Part shown: positions 53,519 to 64,000 of the stretch, in pieces
How positions within the stretch are numbered: the first letter of the stretch is position 1
Layout of the letters: each line of letters opens with the position of its first letter
Source of the DNA: Bugulina stolonifera
Lineage: Eukaryota > Bryozoa > Gymnolaemata > Cheilostomatida > Bugulidae
Length of the DNA stretch: 64,000 nucleotides
Assembly: GCA_935421135.1 (NCBI GenBank)
Contig: OW285190.1
Location: 5,456,001-5,520,000, forward strand
Direction of reading: 5' to 3'
The notes under the pieces: generated by a model
Told to the model about the DNA's origin: nothing
What the model saw: the letters and a program-made list of their open reading frames with translations, nothing else
The model's database searches: none
Program-made: the position numbers and the translations under genes

Positions 53519-54545
53519 AATAGTATAGTACATATTAGTGTCTATATGCTGGAAGGTAGTCGGTAGTCAAGATAGCCGATAGTCAACCTGCTTTCTCCAT
53601 TGAAATTTATTTAGGTAGTATATAGTATAGTATATATTAGTGTCTATATGCTGAAAGGTAGTCGGTAGTCAAGATAGCCGATAGTCAACCTACTTTCTCC
53701 ATTGAAATTTCTTTAGGTAGTATATAGTATAGTATATATTAGTGTCTATATGCTGAAAGGTAGTCGGTAGTCAAGATAGCCGATAGTCAACCTGCTTTCT
53801 CCATTGAAATTTATTTAGGTAGTATATAGTATAGTATATATTAGCGTCTATATGCTGAAAGGTAGTCGGTAGTCAAGATAGCCGATAGTCAACCTGCTTT
53901 CTCCATTGAAATTTATTTAGGTAGTATATAGTATAGTATATATTAGCGTCTATATGCTGAAAGGTAGTCGGTAGTCAAGATAGCCGATAGTCAACCTGCT
54001 TTCTCCATTGAAATTTATTTTGGTAGTATATAGTATAGTATATATTAGTGTCTATATGCTGAAAGGTAGTCAGTAGTCAAGATAGCTGATAGTTAACCTG
54101 CTTTCTCCATTGAAATTTATTTAGGTAGTATATAGTATAGTATATATTAGTGTCTATATGCTGAAAGGTAGTCGGTAGTCAAGATAGCCGATAGTCAACC
54201 TGCTTTCCCCATTGAAATTTATTTAGGTAGTATATAGTATAGTATATATTAGTGTCTATATGCTGAAAGGTAGTCGGTAGTCAAGATAGCCGATAGTCAA
54301 CCTGCTTTCTCCATTGAAATTTATTTAGGTAGTATATAGTATAGTATATATTAGTGTCTATATGCTGAAAGGTAGTCGGTAGTCAAGATAGCCGATAGTC
54401 AACCTGCTTTCTCCATTGAAATTTATTTAGGTAGTATATAGTATAGTATATATTAGTGTCTATATGCTGAAAGGTAGTCGGTAGTCAAGATAGCCGATAG
54501 TCAACCTGCTTTCCCCATTGAAATTTATTTAGGTAGTATATAGGA
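53519..54545. repeat. 102-bp satellite array, right part
   Basis: About ten further units of the array at 48955-49384. The last unit decays at TATAGGACAATATACG. Confidence 0.92.
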
Positions 54546-55142
54546 CAATATACGTTAGTGTTTATACACGTAGAGGTAGTCGGTCTCCCTTGTGTAAAGT
54601 ATAAAATGCTATTTTTCCATCTGGTAACCCTTGTCTTCTTCTGTAGCCAGTTCCTTTTCTATCTTGGTTCCGGACAAATAAGGAGGTACAACTGGGCGTT
54701 TGAACTTCGAAAATCTTCTCCAGGGTGTAATTGGAATACCTTCCAGTGTAAACCTGTGGAGTACATAGGCTGAAATGTATGAATGTAGCTAATAACATCT
54801 CGACTCCTAGCACAGCTGAAATCTTGAAATATAACCATTCTGTTCATTTTCAATATCAAAAAACACTCGTCAGATGAACTGGTTTTGTTGTTTACCACGA
54901 AACATTCAATCATCTGAGGGGTAGTTTTACAGAATGAAGCGACAATGAGCAAGAAAATGCGACTTCGCAATAATGTTAGCTTGAGGAAACTTTAAATGCA
55001 ATTACAAAAATCACACGTCATTTCTGTTCTCGTAGTGCAGAAGCAACCTCCCTTTTTATAAAGATTTCTAGCACTTGAGGGGCGGCCAAGTATTTTTTGC
55101 ATGACTCTTGATCATACATAAATATTTTGATATGCGAATTTC
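54546..55142. other. Unassigned stretch with a short signal-peptide-like frame
   Basis: A 71-codon frame at 54558-54773 (plus) includes, from Met 54606, a hydrophobic LFFHLVTLVFFCSQFLFYL segment then a short basic/Cys tail. No homologue recognised and no splice support; probably noncoding. Confidence 0.25.
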
Positions 55143-56410
55143 TACAGTGACATCATCACTATTACGTCCTCTATCTGTAGCTGCCAACATACTCCATACC
55201 GTATAGGGATTGTTTATCCTCAGTATAATGGTTTGGTCAAGCATTTTACAAATTAGTGTCAACACACCAACACAATTTTAAGCAGCTGTTTGAGAGATTC
55301 TTCACAGACTCATCACCTTATGGCAGTTACAACTATTTAATATTCATTTACTACACATATAATGGTACAGTTGAAGTTAAAATTTTCCAAGTACAGCTAC
55401 AAAAATCACTGGCCAATGACAATTAAGTTAGAATGTGTTGATGTGTTGTGTGTGTCAAAGGTCAACATGTGGAATACCAGAGTCTTAGCCAGAGATAGTG
55501 ACACAAGGAATTTGTGTGAATACTGCAGGGTTGAGCCATTACACAGCTAGCTAGACAGATGCTAGATGATTTACAGTGCTGCATGCAAACTAGGCTTCAG
55601 TTACTTCAGTGCCTGTTGATGACAGGGCCGTAACAATTAAGGGGGCAGGATAGACCTCCCCAGCAATCTGTCCAAACTCAAACCTTTATTGTGTCAACAC
55701 TCAATATTGAGCTTTATGCACATTGATCACAAAGTAATGTCTGGTGTTACATAGTGTGAATGGCAGTGCATGTGGCCTGTGTATATTTTTAAATTTAATA
55801 TAGATAGTAGTACTTAGTAAGTACATGTATATACATGTACTTAGTAAGTACATGTATATACATGTAGTATAATTATTATAGGCGTTTTTGCTCCCTCAGC
55901 TAAAACCGCATGTAGTTGTTACAGCCCTGGTTGAAGATAAGGAAATAAATTTTTTAACCTTGCCAATACAATATAGTCTGAGTTCCTTAGTATGCCTGTG
56001 ATAGGTAATTATAAGGGGTGGTGGACTACAGACAGCCAAAACTCATTGTATTTCCTAAATCAAAGGTCAGTCAGTTTTTATCAACAAATGACAGGCAGAC
56101 AAAGTGCTTGCCCATAATATTATACTCAGGCATAGCATACAGTTGGGTGACTGATGGTAGGCCTACTGGTATTATACTTGTAGTTGTAGTGCAAAGGCAA
56201 GCAGAGAGAAGCATATATTGTGTGGGCTACCCGTATCTACAGTGTTATACATCCATCATCAACTACATCAACCTATCACAGTAACTGAGGTATGTACTAT
56301 TATGTACCTATACATAAGGTCTCTATGTTTGTTACATGAAGCACATGTATATCATTTGTTGTTACTGTTGAACTAAGAATAGAAAGACAGAAGAGTTGTC
56401 ACTCTACACA
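55143..56410. repeat. Dispersed unclassified repeat, copy 2
   Basis: Matches 38684-40060 (TTTTAAGCAGCTGTTTGAGAG, GATGACAGGGCCGTAACAAT, CAATACAATATAGTCTGAG and the CATCATCAACTACATCAACC tail), plus an upstream block shared with 37500. Lacks the internal duplication of copy 1. Confidence 0.75.
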
Positions 56411-57158
56411 CACATTATACTTGTAGCCAGTAATATTATAAAACCCTCCCATCTTTACTATTTTCATCATATATGAACACAGGCTAAATGTAGTTCTTAT
56501 GGAAAATATAATATAGTTTGTAGTGTATAAAAGGTTTACATACTACAGTGTTGTATTATGCAAGTAGTCTACACAATAGCTCGCTGTCTATTAATATCAA
56601 TATGATATATTATTGCACAATATATTGTTATCCTAGCACTAATGGAAGCCTGCCCTCTGAAGATTTTCTCATCGAATGGAACACAACTACATGTAGTTAT
56701 TGATGAATAAGAGTAGTATAGTTGGCGCAGATCTCTTGAGACGTACATAAATTTTCGGTACAATCTAGCCTTAGGTTCACTTACTAGAGACTGTAGGAGA
56801 GCGTAGCCTATGCCTATACATGGCCTTAGGCTCCAAATTATGAGGAGCCCCTTGTAAAAATATTCCAAAATCTGTTTACTTTGATAAACCCAAACTACTA
56901 CTTAAGCTATACATTCTGTGCATTGTGCTTCAGTAATCAAACTACATGTAGGTGGTTCCTTATTGCAGAGAGGTTATTCATTCTGCCTGTTGTTACATTC
57001 AATTCAGCAGATGGCATATTCAGAACTGCTGTTCTCACATTCAATATTACCATTAGCTTATACATTTTGCAGCATGGGTAATTCAAAATAGGTGATAGTA
57101 GTCCCAAAATGGATAGATTATATATTATGTTCATTGTATTCAATAGACTGAATAGAGA
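56411..57158. other. No feature recognised
   Basis: AT-rich, only short chance frames. Confidence 0.4.
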
Positions 57159-57166
57159 GTGTAAAG

Positions 57167-57315
57167 CCAGGGCACTAATAAGCTATTGATCATAATTAGA
57201 AGTTATCCTCTCTCAATTTCTCTTCCTCTTCTCTTCTACTGAAATGAAAAGAAGAGGAAGAGAAATTGAGAATGGACAACTTCTAATGATAATAAATAGC
57301 TCATTAGTGTCCATA
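57167..57315. mobile_element. 149-bp hairpin MITE
   Basis: Nearly complete inverted repeat: the left arm contains TCTCAATTTCTCTTCCTCTT and the right arm AAGAGGAAGAGAAATTGAGA. Perfect 8-bp duplication GTGTAAAG at 57159-57166 and 57316-57323, consistent with hAT-type mobilisation. Confidence 0.82.
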
Positions 57316-57323
57316 GTGTAAAG

Positions 57324-58043
57324 TCACTACCACATTCTTTGTGTTTAGACTGTGCATTCGTCTTACACTTGATTGTTGGTTATTCATTTCTTTTGATATG
57401 ATTTTCATTCTATTTACATTAACACAACTTGGATTTGGTTATGAACTTTCAACTGTTCACTAGCTGTTTTTAATGCGGTTCCAGTACATTTTTGCTGCAT
57501 ACTGGGTGTCACAAATTCAGTTAATATTATACTATCATTGTTTAATTGGTGCAGGGTTTTATATGTATATGTATATTTTAATGGTCATGCATTTTATTTC
57601 ATATCTTTTTATCATTGTACTCTAATATTTTACTAGTGGTGTTTTATGGGACAGTAAATATTACATACATGTGTAGTGTCTTTGTATACAGTAGTAGAGT
57701 AGGCTGCTACTATAATGTATTAGTGATCATATGTTTATGAATCAGAGGTGTAAACAACCTATAATTAGTAATGTCCCAAATTCTTATCTCAAGCAATTTA
57801 TGTGACTAAATTTTTCTAAGCCATGATTTTATTCATGACTTATTTTTGAAGTGTCAGGTACTCTGAGGTATAAAAGCAGAGACCCAAGTTTTACAGTAAA
57901 AGTACAGTGACAGTTCAGTTAGAAGTTCAGTTCAGTGTAGTTTTAGTAAGTCTAGTAATAAACTATCTTATCAATCCAATATTCATGACTGATTTTTAAA
58001 GAATCTGAAATCACAAGTAGGGAAATTGTGACACTGGGTAATT
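57324..58043. other. No gene; a promoter-like TATAAAAG / AATAAA pair
   Basis: GAGGTATAAAAGCAGAG at about 57868 and AGTAATAAACTATC at about 57953 are spaced like the TATA box and polyadenylation signal of an LTR, but I could not delimit an element. Confidence 0.3.
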
Positions 58044-58262
58044 TATTCAACCATACTTGCCAAGTGACCTGGGTAAAAAATCTGGACATATGCGCGGACC
58101 AGAGGAAGGGGTTTGGGGCTTGGGATAGGAAAGGGTGTGGGAGGGGCAGAGGAGTGCCCTCCCGCATTCAAAATATTTTTTGTGAGCCACTAAAATGGCA
58201 GTAGTTAGGGTAATTTCACTTATATTTGTATGCTGCTCTAGTGGTCAAAAATATGTTCATAG

Positions 58263-58938
58263 TGTGATGGTACGCACAGTCGTCTCTTATCACCTGGCAC
58301 TCATTATTGTGTGTGCTTATATGTATATATCTGCCTGTGTACTGTACTACTTAACTATATACCATTGTACATTCATGTATGGCAATTACTGAGTCTTTTG
58401 GTACCTTTTATACCCATGTAAAGAGGCCCGACCTCTCAGAATCACTTGATATTCATTTTGTACATGAATTGGATGATTATAAGCAACTTTTGTATAACCC
58501 GACCTATTTTGGGTCGGCCGTCGGGCTTCCGGCGACCATGTTATTGCGCAACTTCCGGACGACCCTATGTCGTCTTTTCCCGACACTACGTCGGGCGGAA
58601 GTCCTTATACTATATAAAGGGCCATGTTTTATCATTCGTTGTCTCAGTCTTTGCTTGGCTTTCAATAAAGACACATCCATACTTGATACAGAGACTTTCA
58701 CTTCCTTTTGCCAGGTCATTCGCATTAGCGAACCGCCTACTAGGGCGGATCACTCTCTTTCAAAGTATAGTCTGAAGGTCAGACTTGGGACCAGATGGGT
58801 CGTCTCTGGTAGTACCTTGACTACTGAGACCGCTCGATCTCTCATGTAATGAGAAGGCCTAGCACCACTCATAGGCACTTCAGTTCTGGGTCGGTAGTCG
58901 TCCAAGGACGACCGCACGAAATACCAGAAACCATTACA
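58263..58938 (+). mobile_element. Solo LTR of the 4.1-kb element family
   Basis: 676 bp from TGTGATGGTACGC to AACCATTACA, matching the LTRs at 49389 and 52840 including TATATAAAGGG and CAATAAAGAC. Flanks ATAG and ATAT are a 3/4 match to a 4-bp duplication. Sits inside the TIR element at 58052-60063. Confidence 0.9.
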
Positions 58939-59002
58939 ATATTATATGCATATTGGAATGGTTTTAAAATGGTGGGAAGAATTAGAATAGGAATGAAGCT
59001 GA

Positions 59003-59310
59003 AAAAAGTGCTTCAGGTTGGATTATCTGAAGAAGAGCTATAAAACATGCTACAAAATAAAATATTATATTATTAGAATCCAGATTTTTGTTTCATTTTA
59101 TATTAAACTGTAAACATATAAATACATGTAGCTTAACTTTTATGAAAAGACTGAATTATAGTAATAATAATTCAGTATTTTCATAAGTTAAGTTATTTAT
59201 ATGTTTATAATTTAATATCAAATGAAACAAAAATTTGGTTTCTAATCAATTTTTATTTTGTAGCAAGTTTTATAGGTATTCTTTAGATAATCCAATCTGA
59301 AGCACTCTTT
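59003..59310. repeat. Palindromic MITE-like sequence, about 308 bp
   Basis: Left AAGTGCTTCAGGTTGGATTA TCTGAAG; the right end is its complement (AAAGAGTGCTTCAGATTGG). The arms pair over most of their length around an AATAATAATT centre. No clear target duplication. Confidence 0.7.
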
Positions 59311-60071
59311 GCAAATTCATTATGATTATAATTATTATAATAAAAAATATAATCAAAATGTAAGCCTGTCTTTCGAACTTCAGAATCAACGAGAATAAAC
59401 AAATCTTCTAAGCTTTTACAATGTAGATGACGTGACAGCTTTGTTGATATGCCTCTGGGTCAGCCTGGCTAATGTACTTATAGAAATAAAATAAATAAAT
59501 TTGACCCATTGATTTTAATTTTGAAAATTGCCGAGTCTTTTGCTTGTCTGTACTGTGAGAATTGTTTGGCTTAACAGCTAAATTAACATCTAATTAATAG
59601 ACAAATAATGAAAACATTATTTGTACAAGCAGAGAGTTATAATAATAATATCAATGAATGAATTTTCATTTGCGCGGTGGTTGTCATTGCCATTAGAGCG
59701 TTTATATAAAATAGCTATCCACTGTTGGGGAGGCTTTAGTACACTGCCAATATAACTCAGGAATTAGTCAGAGTTTGGGCTATCACTAGTGGCAATTGAC
59801 ACAGACACGACAGTCAGTAGACATCGAACTACTTTAAAAATAAACGGTGTGTAGCTTATATTCAGCAAATTTCCCCTGGATTTACGACGCTCAACCCTTT
59901 TTTCAATCAATGTTTTGGAAAACCCAAAGAAAATAATAAGTAAAAATTTTTGGAGCAGCAATTTTCTAATTCCCGGGGTATAAATCAGGACATTGGGACA
60001 GTGTAGGAACAATTTTCAAATCCCGGGGGTGTCCCGAGAAACCCGGGACACTTGGCAAGTATGTATTCAAC

Positions 60072-61611
60072 CGCCTTTTCCCTTTCGAATAATAACTTTA
60101 TTACTCTCTTTTGAAATGCACTTTAAACAATTGTTTGTTGCTTAGCTACCAATCATAGTAAATAAATGTTTTAAGTGTACATGTACAGTATAGATGTGTC
60201 TTTATTAAAATCCACGCATCAACTGACAGTATAATGTAAAAGCACAAGCTTTATATACTATTGCATTTCCGGTAAAAAGACGAAGTAGCATCGTTTGGAA
60301 TTGCTCAACAAGATGTTTGCCATACGGACAAGGCCGGACCTAACTAGAGTCGGCCTTTTACAAAAGATGCTTAAAATGATATGAATCACATGCAAAATAA
60401 TTGTAATCAATTCTGAGACCTCAGCCCCATTGCATAGGTATAAAAAGGTAAGTTATACATAGTTATAAGCAAGTTATGACTGGTAAGGTACAGTATATAA
60501 ATAATTATGTCATTTCATATTATAGATATGTATAAATAATGACATATTGTGGTGAAACAGCCTCCGTGGTTATGGTTCCCTAGGCCAGCCACACAGACAG
60601 TATCCTAGCTGACATTACCATATTATAATCTTATCCATGCATGACATTATTATCCATACTCATTCATGCATTCATTATTATCTTATACACTACTTGTCTT
60701 ATATATATACCTATACTAGCAATCAAGCTTTGGGATTACACTTATATTGCATCTTGGTTTTTCCCACATTATACATATTTTCAGTAATTGTCTACTCTTG
60801 CTTGGTTGTAATTTAATAGAGTCTTTTTGCCATTTATATAGTAACTTCATGGCCGACCTTATAGATTAAGCTCATAATTATATATGACATGCTTCTCCTT
60901 ATTGTATTTTGTGCCAAGGCCGACCCTTTATGTGGCCGACATCGGGCGGAACCATCCATGTTGTTGCATCAGTTCCGGAGCCGATACCATGTCGGCCGGC
61001 CGATACCATGTTGGGCTCTTTTGGCCGGAAGTTTGTTATGTATATAAGGCAGTGCATTTTGTGTTGTAATTCAGTTGTTGATTGCGCTTGAATAAAGCAA
61101 CATCTCCTAACTCAACCTACAGAGGCTTACTCTTTAGGCGGGTAACTCCACCTGAGAATCCCCTTGGGATTCAGTACGGCTCGAGTTCACCTCATCCTAG
61201 ACTAAGCATATCTCTATCCACCCCTTAGACTTAGGCCGATCCCGGGTTCTTATGAACCTAGCGTCGAGCTTAGGATCTCAAGGCTAGACAACCTTTCTCT
61301 GCACTCCCTAGGAGTATAAACTCTACATGACCTACGTCGGTCCTGAGCTCCAATGAGTCTCGGCATCGGCCTACGTCTGATATAATCTACACTACACCTA
61401 TAAAGAGCACATATAACTGTTCACTCTTTTATGTAATGAGCAGAAGGTACACTTGGTCGGCCTCTACCACCTTCCAAGCCCTTCCCATACTTGTAGCCCT
61501 CGGCTCTCGTATGTAACAGCACTCAAAAACATTACAATATTTGAATTACTGTAGTGTTATGCGAGTTTGACTCGAGACGGCTATGTCTATTGTCAATGTC
61601 TGGCCACTACA
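60072..61611 (-). repeat. 3' LTR of the minus-strand relative, split by a solo LTR
   Basis: In minus sense it starts TGTAGTGGCC directly after the purine tract ATGTGAGGGGGCTG (about 61612-61625), runs to 61541, and resumes below 60544 with TTTTTATACCTATGC, AGGTCTCAGAATTG, a TATATAAAGC box near 60250 and TTTTAATAAAGACACATCT near 60200, the same order as the plus-strand LTR family. Its far end is not definable. Confidence 0.7.
60548..61536 (+). mobile_element. Solo LTR (989 bp) of a related family
   Basis: Begins TGTGGTGAAACAGCC, ends AAACATTACA, with a perfect 4-bp duplication ATAT (60544-60547, 61537-61540). Contains GGCCGGAAGTTTG, GTATATAAGGC (about 61038) and GAATAAAGC (about 61089), a layout parallel to the 677-bp LTRs but well diverged. 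Confidence 0.82.
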
Positions 61612-61734
61612 CAGCCCCCTCACATTAGGCCATGTTGACCCCTAGTGCTAAAGCGAGGATATTTTGATAGAGAGTAGTCTCTTGGGCCACTGTAGCTAAC
61701 TCAGCCTGTACTAGTCTTAGCTGTCTGGTGTGGT

Positions 61735-63069
61735 CTAGGTACTGTCCGACCAACTTCTGCAACACAATTTCTCTGGTGTAGAGGGGCTCCAACTGTTGGT
61801 GAAGAGACTCACCCAGTTGCGGCGGCTGGAGAGGTGGTGTATACGAGGCTTGATGGCCGCTGTCTGCTTCTTCACTTTGGCGTCAGGATCAGGAGAGTCC
61901 TCTGGGGAGTCTGGACACCTAGGAGGGTCATCATGGGCAGGAGGTACACCGAGATGGAGAGGAGTGGTTGGCAGGGAAGGAGAGCGGTGTGGCGATACCT
62001 CTAATGTAGGTCTGATCAATCTGCATCTCTAGAGAGACGGCTCTATGGATGGTTTTTGGTGGGGAGCGCTCTTGTTGTGGAGCAGCGTAGGTGGACGCTG
62101 GCATGCTCTTATGAGGAGCCTGATGTTTCTTCTAGGGTGGAAGGGGACCACGCCTATCCAGGGTGACAGTCTTTACCAAGGAAGTACTGGGAGGTGGTCT
62201 CCGGGCTGGTGAATACATCGGGGATGAGGTATCAGTCAAGGAGGAGATCAGCGGGAGCAGATTCAGGTGTAGGTTCAGGAGTTGAGTTAAGACTAGGACT
62301 AGGGCTGGCACGCCGTCGTTTAGGCGGTCTCTTGCGTACAGATGGTGTGGTAGGTAAGAATACAGGCTTGTTCGTCCCCGTGTGACCTTCCATGGAAAGT
62401 ACACTGAAATGTGGAGAGTGCAGATAACAAACCACTTCACGAGGGCGCTGTAACTGCTGGCGTCTGTGAGGAAAAGTCTATCTCCACAGAGGACAGTCCG
62501 TTTTGCAAAATGCTGGCTCAACGTGTCCCTGCTGACGGAACTTCGTCCGCATAGGCAATAATATCGAGCAAAATGCTGCCAGATATGGATCCCGAGTCGT
62601 TTGGCAGCTCCCTGGAACCCATATTTAGCACACTTCTCACTGTCAGGTCATCCCTGGCCTTCTGGGTGGCTCGACTGACCCATGGGTGCATCGCCCCGGC
62701 TTTAGGCTTGGGTTTGGCAGGCGGTTTATCTGTAGGACGGTGTAGCTTTATGCTAGCTTGTCTGAGAGTAGCAGTGGTTTGTGGAGGGGTCGTAGATGGT
62801 GCTCCTTCTGCTGTAAGGGTCCGACGGGCGGGTGATGCTATCGGCAAAACACCTACAACATACAAGCAGTCTATAGCACCTTCACCATCCTCTAATGACT
62901 CTGAATGTACAAAGGAATCCCCTTCCGTCCCTACTGGACGATACTGAGTAGGGATGGAAATGGAATTCATGTCTGACATCCCTGCAGGTAGAGATTGACT
63001 AGCTGCTACTAACTGCTTAGCTTTGTCTGGTTCCTTTGGTATAGAAATTGGCTTACCTTCACTAGTCAT
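61735..63069 (-). pseudogene. Diverged, frameshifted copy of the LTR-element zinc-finger gene
   Basis: From ATG 63069: MTSEGKPISI..., RPVGTEGDSF, matching ISVLQ.../RPVGTEEDS of the plus-strand protein. Near 62640 the frame shifts; the finger (KCAKYGF...HIWQHFARYYC, with the second Cys changed to Tyr) continues in another frame at 62132-62600. RKRPPKRRR recurs at about 62330, and IKPRIHHLSSR near 61850 matches the conserved C-terminus. Probably a decayed copy, though conservation of the same blocks argues the protein was once under selection. Confidence 0.65.
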
Positions 63070-64000
63070 GCTGAGTGGAGTTGGAGTTGAATATCTAATT
63101 TTGAGAAGTAAGGTTGATTGGTAGGCACGTGCTGTTGTCTGGAGAGCTGAGCTGACATGCGTATCACTGCTGAGAGCTGGATGAGAAAGGACTACTAGTC
63201 GTATTTATACTGGCTGGGGTATGAGCACGTTGTCTTTGAATTGAGAGTGGTCCCACAGCAACTGCTTTGTTTATTCCTTTGTCTAAATGTGGGAACGCTG
63301 TATTTTCTGCCTTCGAATGCTTTTCTTCCGCATTTTGAGAATTCGGGTTTTCCGCAATTCTTGTCTTCGGCCAATTCCTTTCGGCAACCGACGAAAAGCT
63401 AATTGCTCTCTGTATTTGAACTGGACGGGATATAGGTCGTTCCTTTTCCACTGGAATGACTTCTGTTATAATAGATCCGATCACGCGATGCCGCACGTCG
63501 TCTGAATTCATTCGGGATTCGAAGGCTTCAGCTTCTTTTGTGAGGTCAAGCGGCTCTGCTCTGGGTCGGTTCTCAATCCGCGGACTTGTATTTCATTGTT
63601 TAGCAGTTTTCTAGAAGACAATCATGTCGTCCATCGGATTGGTTTTGGTAGTTATTAGAACCCTTCTTTGTATCTGAAGGTGAGATCTGTCTGTAGCTAA
63701 ATCTTTTGAATCCAAATGAGAGTTGGATGTACCCAGCGTCTCACTTAGGGTCGGCTCTGGATTTTGGAAACAGTTTGTCTGCTTCATCGGCCTTTGACTG
63801 GGTTGGCTCTTGGCCATTGTTGTGTTGTGTATATCATACCTTTATTGTCATAATACTCCCTGGTGGTGTCTTGGCATGGTAAAAAAGGAAAAGTCTATCT
63901 ATCTCTCTACTTAATACTATGTTTAAAGGGGTTATGACATGTGATTTATGTCTATGTTCAAAGCAGCATCTCTTACTTAGGTTTATTGCATTTGTGCTAC
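63070..64000 (-). mobile_element. Internal part of the minus-strand LTR-element relative, running off the window
   Basis: Contains the conserved internal TATAAATAC block (63201-63209). Upstream in minus sense are short frames at 63164-63511 and 63611-63817 with no recognisable gag or pol motif. The 5' LTR, if present, lies beyond the window. Confidence 0.45.
63201..63209 (-). promoter_or_regulatory. Internal TATA box, diverged copy
   Basis: TATAAATAC followed by GACTAGTAGTCCTTTCTCATCC in minus sense, about 130 bases ahead of the ATG at 63069, matching the plus-strand arrangement at 51137. Confidence 0.5.

Larger units (their letters stand above)
58052..60063. mobile_element. TIR element with 8-bp target duplication, carrying nested insertions
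   Basis: Termini CATACTTGCCAAGTGACC (left) and CATACTTGCCAAGTGTCC (right, complement). Perfect 8-bp duplication TATTCAAC at 58044-58051 and 60064-60071. Total 2012 bp, of which 676 bp is an inserted solo LTR and about 308 bp a separate palindrome. No transposase ORF, so non-autonomous; 8-bp TSD suggests the hAT class, though the terminus is not CAG-type. Confidence 0.8.

Overview
This is nuclear DNA of an intron-rich, AT-rich invertebrate animal. The evidence is a gene joining a BRO1 domain to a protein tyrosine phosphatase domain (an animal-type architecture), spliceosomal introns everywhere (GT..AG, all phases), and many metazoan-style transposons. A sponge or cnidarian is plausible, but the sequence does not settle the phylum.

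Layout. (1) 859-26914, minus strand: a complete PTPN23/HD-PTP orthologue. I could read 29 coding exons that join in frame into about 2277 codons: BRO1 domain, coiled-coil V domain, a very long proline-rich region inflated by a 36-bp coding minisatellite, a phosphatase domain and a C-terminal tail. The phosphatase P-loop has Lys in place of the invariant Arg, and the WPD loop is WPS, so it should be a pseudophosphatase. Its first intron carries an intact Ty3/Gypsy-type retrotransposon with identical LTRs (22251-26633) and a hAT-like element (21215-22117). (2) 28298-36525, plus strand: a complete PSME3IP1/FAM192A (PIP30/NIP30) orthologue, seven coding exons, 228 aa. Its second intron holds about 92 copies of a 43-bp minisatellite. 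The two genes are divergent across about 1.4 kb. (3) 37.5-40.0 kb and 55.1-56.4 kb: copies of an unclassified dispersed repeat. (4) 40075-48914: an 8.84-kb element with long terminal inverted repeats and an 8-bp target duplication. It encodes a protein-primed family B DNA polymerase (four exons, about 1454 aa, N-terminal C2H2 fingers) and a divergently transcribed two-exon gene for an acidic/basic-tailed protein with two related domains. A palindromic array of 31-bp repeats lies between them. No integrase, capsid, ATPase or protease gene is visible. (5) 48.95-54.54 kb: a 102-bp satellite split by a 4.1-kb LTR element (49389-53514). This element has a gag-like ORF but no reverse transcriptase or integrase, and a second zinc-finger ORF preceded by its own TATA box. 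(6) 56.4-64 kb: nested transposons, including a 2.0-kb 8-bp-TSD element that contains a solo LTR, a 149-bp hairpin MITE, and a diverged minus-strand relative of the 4.1-kb element whose 3' LTR is split by another solo LTR.

The host genes are endosomal sorting (PTPN23) and a proteasome-activator partner (PIP30); they share no obvious pathway. The strongest candidates for something undescribed are the minimal protein-primed polymerase transposon, the LTR family with an internally promoted zinc-finger gene, and a set of minisatellites seeded on splice sites, one of which looks like a tandem array of in-frame 24-nt micro-exons.

All exon boundaries were read by eye from splice consensus, reading phase and protein similarity. 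No alignment or search was run.
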